Below are positions 57,821 through 64,000 of a DNA stretch of 64,000 bases, one piece after another. The notes under the pieces are model-generated. The model saw only the letters and a list, made by a program, of their open reading frames with translations, was not told where the DNA came from and searched no databases. This DNA comes from Enterobacter hormaechei ATCC 49162. Lineage in GTDB: Bacteria > Pseudomonadota > Gammaproteobacteria > Enterobacterales > Enterobacteriaceae. Position numbers and translations under genes: made by a program. Where the stretch lies: NCBI RefSeq assembly GCF_001875655.1, contig NZ_MKEQ01000001.1:2790001-2854000 (forward strand). The letters run 5' to 3'. The first letter of the stretch is position 1. Each line of letters opens with the position of its first letter.

Positions 57821-60313
57821 ATGAAAATGAAACAAAACAGACTCTGTCTGCTGGCAGTCTGCACGCTTCTGCTTTCGCATAAATCAGGGGCCGTCTCGTT
57901 TGATCCCTCCCTGCTTGCTGGCGCATCCGGTGAGTCCGATCTGTCTCGCTTTTCCGAAAACAACGTCATGCCTGCCGGCAGTCAGGAGATGGATATCTAC
58001 GTAAACGGCAGCTGGAAGGGACGTTATACCGTCATCTACGGCGAGCAGCGTGACGACATCCGCCTTGCCTGGAAAGATGCTCAGTCGCTTGGCATTAATA
58101 CCGCGTCCGTTCCTGCCCCCGCCATTGCGCATGGGCAGGTCCAGCTGCGCGATCTGGTGCAGGGCGGTGAAGTCAAAACCGATACCAGTACCCTGAGTCT
58201 GGCGCTTACCGTTCCGCAGGCGGCCGTATTACGTACTGAAGAAGGTTATATTGCCCCCCAGTTCTGGAACGAGGGGATCCCGGCGCTGATGCTCTCCTGG
58301 AACACGACCTGGTATAACACCCATTCAAAAGGCACCGCGAAAGATACAAACGATGATTTTTATGCCGGGCTGGATTCCGGCGCCAACCTGTTCGGCTGGC
58401 AGTTTCGTGACAGCAGCGCCTGGCGCAAATCGGCCAGCGGGGAGAGCCAGTGGCAGAATAATACCCGCTATCTGCGCCGTCCCCTGGCCTCGCTGAAATC
58501 CAACCTGACGCTGGGTGACTTTTATATTCCGGGCGATCTGTTTGATTCCCTGCGCGTGCGCGGCGTGTCGCTGGCGTCGGACATGAAGATGCGCCCGAAT
58601 TCACAGCAGGGTTTTTCACCGGTGATCCACGGCGTGGCGCGGACGAACGCCCTGGTAAAGGTTATCCAGAATGGCAACGTGATCTACCAGGAGAACGTGC
58701 CGCCGGGCCAGTTTACGCTCGACAGCATTCAGCCCACCGGCTCCGCGGGCGATCTGCTGGTGGTGGTGCGTGAGGCGGACGGTTCACAGCAGTCCTTCAC
58801 GGTGCCGTTTTCCGCCGTGCCCGGCATGTTAAAAGAGGGGGTAAGCCAGTACAGCGTGGTGGCGGGTAAAGTACACCAGAACACGCTCGACGCCGAACCG
58901 GCATTCATGCAGGCCACGCTGCGCTACGGATTTAATAACCTCATCACCGGCTATACCGGGACGATTATTAGCGATAACTACCAGGCCGGGCTTGTCGGTA
59001 CCGGGTGGAACCTTCCCTTTGGCGCGGTCTCGTTTGATGTCACCCACGCCAAAACCACCCTACAGGATCGCACCAGCAGCGGTCAGAGTTATCGCGTGTC
59101 GTACAGCAAATTTATCGATACCACCGCCACCAACTTCACGCTGGCGGCCTATCGCTATTCGACTAAAGGCTATTACAGCTTCAGCGACGCGCTCTATTCA
59201 CGCGAAGGGTATCAGCGCCTGAGAGCGCAGTACGACGACTATGAAGATCGGTTTGGCGTGGCGCCCGATATGTCGCTAAGCACCTGGGATGCTCTGCGCG
59301 CGGCGCAGCCCAAAAATACCTTTACGCTTAACCTTAACCAGCGCCTGCTCAATAACTGGGGCACGGTGTTTGTCTCCGGCACACAGCGCGATTACTGGAA
59401 CTCACAGCAAACCACGCGCGAATATCAGATGGGTTATTCCAACGCCATTGGCCGCGCCAGCTATACCCTGTCGGCCAGTCGGGTACGAAATAAGGACAGT
59501 GAAGAAGAGACGCGCCTTTATCTCTCCCTTAGCCTGCCGTTCTCCCTGTTTGATAATAATGCGTGGATCACCTCCAGCCTGACGGCCAGCGATTCGCATT
59601 ATGAGCAGAGCAATATCAGCATGAGCGGGAATGCGCTGGCGTCGAACCGCCTGAGCTATACCCTCTCCGGCAGTAATGCGCGGGGGGGTAAAAATGCGGC
59701 TAGCGTTAACGCGGCGTACCGTTCGAACTTTGCCACACTCGGTGGCTCTTACAGCGAATCTTCCGACTACCGCCAGACCGGGCTAAGCGGACGGGGAAGC
59801 CTGGTGGCCTACCCGTGGCACGTTCTCGCCTCAAACGAAACCGGCACAACCATGACCATCGTCGATGCGCCTAAGGCAGAGGGACTGATGGTGAACGGCG
59901 ATGAAAGCATTATGACGAACCGCGATGGCGTGGCGCTGGTGCCTTACGCCACCCCGTATCGCAAAAACGCGATTACGTTAACTCAAACGGAAAACAGCGC
60001 TGGCGCGGAGGTGATCGGCAACATGGCTAACGTGGCTCCTTACGACGGGGCGGTGAGCTATATCCGCTTTGAAACCGACAAACGCCAGTCGTGGGTGCTT
60101 CATGCAACCCGTGCCGACGGCAAACCGCTGCCCTTTGGCACCGAAGTGCTTGATGAACACGGTGGATCTGTCGGGTATGTCGGCCAGGCCAGCGTACTGT
60201 ATATCCGCGCTGAACAGCCGCCGCGCGCGCTTAACGTGCATTTCCGCGGCGGGAAGTGCGAAATCTCCGCCCCGGCCTGGGGGCTGAACAGCCCCTCATC
60301 GGTTTGCCATTAA
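57821..60313 (+). CDS. Fimbrial outer-membrane usher, second operon
   Basis: 830 residues. After the signal peptide the N-domain reads VSFDPSLLAGASGESDLSRF. The plug/barrel motif GVARTNALVKVIQNGNVIYQ and the C-terminal PPRALNVHF are typical of FimD-type ushers. The protein is intact and distinct from the first usher in the window. Confidence 0.94.
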   Translation: MKMKQNRLCLLAVCTLLLSHKSGAVSFDPSLLAGASGESDLSRFSENNVMPAGSQEMDIYVNGSWKGRYTVIYGEQRDDIRLAWKDAQSLGINTASVPAPAIAHGQVQLRDLVQGGEVKTDTSTLSLALTVPQAAVLRTEEGYIAPQFWNEGIPALMLSWNTTWYNTHSKGTAKDTNDDFYAGLDSGANLFGWQFRDSSAWRKSASGESQWQNNTRYLRRPLASLKSNLTLGDFYIPGDLFDSLRVRGVSLASDMKMRPNSQQGFSPVIHGVARTNALVKVIQNGNVIYQENVPPGQFTLDSIQPTGSAGDLLVVVREADGSQQSFTVPFSAVPGMLKEGVSQYSVVAGKVHQNTLDAEPAFMQATLRYGFNNLITGYTGTIISDNYQAGLVGTGWNLPFGAVSFDVTHAKTTLQDRTSSGQSYRVSYSKFIDTTATNFTLAAYRYSTKGYYSFSDALYSREGYQRLRAQYDDYEDRFGVAPDMSLSTWDALRAAQPKNTFTLNLNQRLLNNWGTVFVSGTQRDYWNSQQTTREYQMGYSNAIGRASYTLSASRVRNKDSEEETRLYLSLSLPFSLFDNNAWITSSLTASDSHYEQSNISMSGNALASNRLSYTLSGSNARGGKNAASVNAAYRSNFATLGGSYSESSDYRQTGLSGRGSLVAYPWHVLASNETGTTMTIVDAPKAEGLMVNGDESIMTNRDGVALVPYATPYRKNAITLTQTENSAGAEVIGNMANVAPYDGAVSYIRFETDKRQSWVLHATRADGKPLPFGTEVLDEHGGSVGYVGQASVLYIRAEQPPRALNVHFRGGKCEISAPAWGLNSPSSVCH

Positions 60314-60328
60314 TTACGGATTATCAAA

Positions 60329-61393
60329 ATGTTACGATCATTCATTTTCCTGCTCCTCACCAGCATTAGCGGGATGAGCTATGCCACCTGCTCCGGCAGC
60401 AGCATCGTTTATGGCACACCGATTACCATTGATTTATCGGATAAGCTTAGCCCCGCCACGCCCACCTGGACCGGCAGCTTCACCACCCAGTACAGCGGCT
60501 CGTTCAACTGCACGACGGGTAACAGTGAATTTTCTTACACGCCGATCCTCTCGACCGACAGCAAATACGCGACCATTCTCGGGTTCAGCAATAACAAGTA
60601 TATGGTGCGGGCGGAGATCACCAATCCCCCGGCCAATAAAACCCTGTCTGCCAGCGGTAGCCATACGGCGTCTGAACTGAACACACCGTTTACGGTTCGC
60701 TTCACCCTCGTTAACCAGAGCGGCACCACCCTGACGGGGGATACGGCGAACATGAGTGACGTTCTGTTCGTCAGCGACATGAGCGGATTGTCGATTTTGG
60801 AAATCATCCTCTGGCCAATTAATCAGGTCATCAAAATCGCCCAGTGGTTATTCAGCGGGTTCAAGTGGCCTTACGACAACCGCGATATGTTTGGACAGCC
60901 GATGATCATCAAATACGCGCCAAAACTGACCACCTGTTCCTTTGATAACGCGGGGCTGACCGTGGCGCTGCCGACGCTCGGCATTCCCCAGCTCAGTGCA
61001 TCCTCACAGCCGGGGCTGACGCCTTTTTCACTGAACATGAGCTGTCAGAACGTCGGGGTTAACGGCAATTCCGATCGGGCAATTGAGATGTTCCTGTCCA
61101 GTACGCAACTGCTCTCAACCGACAGCTCGGTGCTGATCGACAGCAGCAGTAGCGCGGCGCAGGGCGTGGGGCTACGGCTGATAAAACGTGACGCCCCGCA
61201 AACGCCAGTGACCTTCTCAACCTCGACCACCAACCGTGGCAACGCCACGATGATTTTCAGCGTGGCGGCTGGCGCGGCGCTGGACGAACATTTCACCCTT
61301 CCGATGGCGGCGTACTATTACGTGTGGGCACCCGACCAGGTTAGCCAGGGTAAGATCAATACATCGGCTACGCTGAATATTATCTACCCCTGA
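60329..61393 (+). CDS. Fimbrial tip adhesin, second operon
   Basis: 354 residues, signal peptide to SYA. The N-terminal domain (about 20-150, cysteines 21 and 61) is a probable receptor-binding domain; the C-terminal pilin domain runs from about 195 (TTCSFDNAGLTV, MSCQNVG) to the end TLNIIYP. Between them residues 151-180 are strongly hydrophobic and Trp-rich (LEIILWPINQVIKIAQWLF), which is unusual for an adhesin linker. Receptor unknown. Confidence 0.85.
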   Translation: MLRSFIFLLLTSISGMSYATCSGSSIVYGTPITIDLSDKLSPATPTWTGSFTTQYSGSFNCTTGNSEFSYTPILSTDSKYATILGFSNNKYMVRAEITNPPANKTLSASGSHTASELNTPFTVRFTLVNQSGTTLTGDTANMSDVLFVSDMSGLSILEIILWPINQVIKIAQWLFSGFKWPYDNRDMFGQPMIIKYAPKLTTCSFDNAGLTVALPTLGIPQLSASSQPGLTPFSLNMSCQNVGVNGNSDRAIEMFLSSTQLLSTDSSVLIDSSSSAAQGVGLRLIKRDAPQTPVTFSTSTTNRGNATMIFSVAAGAALDEHFTLPMAAYYYVWAPDQVSQGKINTSATLNIIYP

Positions 61394-61399
61394 TGCGAA

Positions 61400-62065
61400 C
61401 TATTCCTCCATCTTTCCAACCGTTTGCACATACTTAATCAGTTCGCTGTGGTTGGAAAGATTCAGCTTTTTCATCGCATTGTGCTTCTGCGTCGCAATGG
61501 TACTGACCGAACGGTTTCGATGACGGGCAATCTCCGTCGTTGAAAATCCTTCCACGATAAGATGAAGCACCTCCCACTCTCGGGCCGAGAGGATGGACCG
61601 CGCCCGGGAGCCGGATCGCATGACCCGCCTGAGCCACGACGAGACCGACGGTTTTTGCCCGTCTGCCATGAGCAGCGCGGGTAATTCCTTTTTCAGTTCA
61701 GTTAATTCATCCTGCTGGCTGATGGTTAATTCAAATTTCATCTCCAGAACTTTTTTTAACAGCCCGTAAGGCAGCTCGGGCACCAACAGAACACGCCTGA
61801 CGTGATGGGTTTTACATAAAGAGGTGAAACGGCTGCTGACCTCCGCACTCCACTCTTTATGATTAAGCAGATAATTAAATTCAGTGAAGAAAACATCCAC
61901 ATTATTATCCGCCACCGCCGCCAGCGCCTGTTCAGTAGAATCGACCTGAGTAATGTTCAGTACGTAATCGGGTAAAAGATCCTGGAGCGCCCGGAATATT
62001 ATCTCTTTAAATATATTTATTTTGTAAAACACCATTACCCTTACGATACGTTCAGTATTATTCAT
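61400..62065 (-). CDS. LuxR-type regulator convergent to the second fimbrial operon
   Basis: 221 residues. A receiver-like N-terminus (VRVMVFYKINIFKEIIFRAL; VDVFFTEFNYLL) is followed by a LuxR/FixJ helix-turn-helix (SAREWEVLHLIVEGFSTTEIA, SVSTIATQKHNAMKKL). The stop lies 6 bp from the adhesin stop. Likely a regulator of fimbriae or motility in the style of FimZ or MrkI. Confidence 0.82.
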   Translation of the reverse strand: MNNTERIVRVMVFYKINIFKEIIFRALQDLLPDYVLNITQVDSTEQALAAVADNNVDVFFTEFNYLLNHKEWSAEVSSRFTSLCKTHHVRRVLLVPELPYGLLKKVLEMKFELTISQQDELTELKKELPALLMADGQKPSVSSWLRRVMRSGSRARSILSAREWEVLHLIVEGFSTTEIARHRNRSVSTIATQKHNAMKKLNLSNHSELIKYVQTVGKMEE

Positions 62066-62605
62066 GTCTTTTCTAAATTCTCGTGACCGGAGGAAAAGGA
62101 TAATAGTTTATGTACTCACCACTCACAACCTCTTCACGCCAGGATTTTATCCTTCTCAGGCCTAAAAATCTGAACAAGGACATTAAATTTATAGAAAAAA
62201 TTCTATTTTATTCTGCACGCCGTCTCCCCCCGCAGATAAAGGGATGTAGATAATCCTGCCACGATCACATCTTTTCTCACAGAAGCAGCAATAATCTACT
62301 GATAAAACAATGGATTAACGCCATTAACCCACTACCTGATGCTTATTATCCACTCATTTACAGAATAAAAAGCTGTCATAAATATTATTCGAAGATTAAA
62401 ACAATTACATATACCATTAAAACCATTTTTCAATTTTATCTTTCTCTAACAATTGGCATCAGCTTTACTCGACGGTTTGTATTGGCTTACATTGATGCCA
62501 TCGCATCGCGTTATTTAAATAAGTGCTCGCTATTCTTTTAATAAGAGAGTGCGATCCGCCATTTTCTCTTATATGGACTGTTTACTCAGCGAAAGGAGAA
62601 TGCCA
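62066..62605. promoter_or_regulatory. Divergent AT-rich intergenic region between two LuxR genes
   Basis: 540 bp without a credible gene. It must carry the promoters of both divergent regulators. I saw no strong dyad, repeat or terminator. Confidence 0.5.
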
Positions 62606-63226
62606 ATGCAAAATAAAAAAACAATTCACGTTGCCGTTATTGACAGCTGCGAATTCACCATGATTGGCCTGCAATCGCTTGGAAAGCGTGAGCCTGATGA
62701 AAAGCACGACGTCATTTTCCATGGATTTACCCATATCGAAGAGCTTGCTATGAGTGAACAGCCCTTTGATATTATCATTTATGATCCGTTGAATACGCGT
62801 CATTTCCGGGTGACGACGAATGACGATATTCTCTGTATTAAACAGAAGCAAGCGACGGCGAAGATCTATATCTATTCGTTATCCGCTGGCTATTTGAAAT
62901 TCAAACATGTTGATGGGGTAATCAGCAAAAGAGTCTCCCTGGGAGATATCAAAGCGCTGTGGCAAATACTGATGAGCCAGACGCCGCAAGAATCTGGCCG
63001 TTACAACGTGGGCATGACTACCCGCTTACGCACCCCGGCGAGGCTGTCCAGCGAGGAGGCCAGCGTATTGCGCGGCTATTCCTGTAACCTCAAAACCAAG
63101 CAAATCGCCCGCCAGCTGGGGTGTAACGTCAGGCTGGTTTATTTCTATAAGAACAACGCCATGAACAAGCTTAAAGCCGTGCGTGGTCCTTCGTTTTATC
63201 AGAGTATTCGCTGGATCCTGAATTAA
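62606..63226 (+). CDS. LuxR-type regulator upstream of the EAL gene
   Basis: 206 residues from ATG 62606, which has AAAGGAG at 7 bp; the ATG two codons earlier is too close to it. Receiver-like N-terminus (IHVAVIDSCEFTMIGLQSL; FDIIIYDPLN, where Asp is in the phospho-acceptor region) and a C-terminal helix-turn-helix (SSEEASVLRGYSCNLKTKQIA, LVYFYKNNAMNKL). 75 bp upstream of the EAL gene and probably co-transcribed. Confidence 0.82.
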   Translation: MQNKKTIHVAVIDSCEFTMIGLQSLGKREPDEKHDVIFHGFTHIEELAMSEQPFDIIIYDPLNTRHFRVTTNDDILCIKQKQATAKIYIYSLSAGYLKFKHVDGVISKRVSLGDIKALWQILMSQTPQESGRYNVGMTTRLRTPARLSSEEASVLRGYSCNLKTKQIARQLGCNVRLVYFYKNNAMNKLKAVRGPSFYQSIRWILN

Positions 63227-63301
63227 GAATTTGACCGTGTGTCGTTTGCCTTTTGTTCCCGTGTCCGCGGGAACCTTTTTTCTTTTCCTGAAGGCTGTTC
63301 C

Positions 63302-63982
63302 ATGTATACCGTTCTTCCCTCTCCCCTGTTGCAACGTATCTCCGGGCTGCGATTCCAGCCGCTTGTCGATCTTCATTCGGGCCAGGTGTTCGCGCATGAA
63401 GTTCTCGTGGAAATCCATAACGTCAATCTTGAGGTGTTGTTTGCCTCGCTGCCCTCGCGCAGCGCGCTGCAAATCTTCTTCTGGCAGGCCAACACCCTGT
63501 TACAGATCCCCGGCCGGGACGCTTACTGGCTTAACCTCCCGGCGGAACACCTTCTCGACGAACGCGCTATTCGGTTGTTGCTGGCGTTACGCCATCAGCA
63601 ACGGTTAACGATTGAAATTCAGGATCCCCTCACCATCACACGGCTGAGTGAAGCTGAGCAATGTCGTCTTCATGCCACGCTTGTTCGGTTAAAAGAGGCG
63701 GGATGGCAAATCTGGCTGGACGATTTAACCCGGGAACTGGCTGAGACGTTCACGCGGCTTGCGCTGCCGCTGGACGGGGTGAAAATTGACCGTTCAGCGC
63801 TGCGCGAGCGCGCGCCGCTTGCCCCGTTTGTGCGGGAGATCAGGGCGGGCATCGCTCAATCAATCCTCACAGAAGGCATTGAGAACTCGCGGGATCTGGC
63901 CCGCGCCCGCGCGTCCGGCGCACAATCTGGTCAGGGTTTTCTGTGGCCCGAAAGCCGAACCGATGCCCGCGTAACGCTTTGA
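63302..63982 (+). CDS. Stand-alone EAL-domain c-di-GMP phosphodiesterase
   Basis: 226 residues from ATG 63302, with GAAGG upstream. The EAL signature is EVL at 33-35; other catalytic positions are kept: Asn78 (WLNLP), Glu105 (IEIQD), Asp140-Asp141 (WLDDLT), Lys161 (VKIDRS), Glu191 (TEGIEN) and Gln211 (GQGFLW). There is no GGDEF, PAS or membrane part. It should hydrolyse c-di-GMP in the cytoplasm. A LuxR plus EAL pair beside a fimbrial operon recalls mrkI-mrkJ of Klebsiella type 3 fimbriae, though these fimbriae are not MrkA-like. Confidence 0.87.
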   Translation: MYTVLPSPLLQRISGLRFQPLVDLHSGQVFAHEVLVEIHNVNLEVLFASLPSRSALQIFFWQANTLLQIPGRDAYWLNLPAEHLLDERAIRLLLALRHQQRLTIEIQDPLTITRLSEAEQCRLHATLVRLKEAGWQIWLDDLTRELAETFTRLALPLDGVKIDRSALRERAPLAPFVREIRAGIAQSILTEGIENSRDLARARASGAQSGQGFLWPESRTDARVTL

Positions 63983-64000
63983 CGGCCAGCGGATCGCTGG

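Overview
The window is a piece of a gamma-proteobacterial chromosome of the Enterobacterales, most likely Enterobacter or a close relative. The reasons are the near-identity of the housekeeping proteins to their E. coli counterparts, the conserved order ligB-gmk-rpoZ-spoT-trmH-recG-gltS-xanP-yicH-yicI-yicJ-selC, and the presence of REP elements. The species call is inference from protein similarity judged by eye.

Layout. (1) Positions 1-5600 hold a group-4-capsule/Yjb-type exopolysaccharide operon on the minus strand: gfcA, gfcB, gfcC, gfcD, a wza-type lipoprotein and the start of an etp-type phosphatase. A candidate Rcs box lies upstream. (2) Positions 5970-22580 are core genome ending in the selenocysteine tRNA gene selC, a classical integration hot spot. 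(3) Positions 22.6-26.2 kb are a strongly AT-rich insert directly behind selC. It contains two adjacent reverse transcriptase genes, which I read as a DRT type 3 anti-phage defence system (drt3a/UG3 and drt3b/UG8), followed by a structured intergenic element that looks like its noncoding RNA and carries an ACACAC stretch. (4) Positions 26.2-29.4 kb hold a small ribbon-helix-helix gene, symE, rhuM, an acetyltransferase and a GlxA-type regulator. (5) Positions 29.5-37.7 kb are a type-1-like chaperone-usher fimbrial operon with a divergent FidL/MarT-like membrane regulator pair and a LuxR-type regulator. (6) Positions 37.7-43.7 kb hold blc, an MlrA-like regulator, hiuH, a DUF523-DUF1722 protein, an AAA ATPase, a second GlxA-type regulator and an UlaG-like metallo-hydrolase. 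(7) Positions 43.7-48.3 kb are a class II microcin-like locus: two related double-glycine-leader peptides, a CvaB-like peptidase/ABC exporter, a CvaA-like HlyD adaptor and an unrecognised 249-residue protein. (8) Positions 48.4-54.6 kb are an Ecp (Mat) type alternate chaperone-usher operon on the same strand, just upstream of the peptides. (9) Positions 54.8-63.98 kb hold a second FidL/MarT-like pair, a second type-1-like fimbrial operon, two LuxR-type regulators and a stand-alone EAL phosphodiesterase.

How it works together. From selC on, the window is mostly accessory functions for surface attachment (three fimbrial systems), competition (putative two-peptide microcin) and phage defence (DRT3). 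Regulation seems layered: two MarT/FidL-like pairs, three LuxR-type proteins with receiver-like N-termini and a c-di-GMP phosphodiesterase are interleaved with the fimbrial operons. The selC-rhuM-marT/fidL association recalls Salmonella pathogenicity island 3, which also sits at selC. No integrase, transposase, CRISPR array or rRNA gene was seen.
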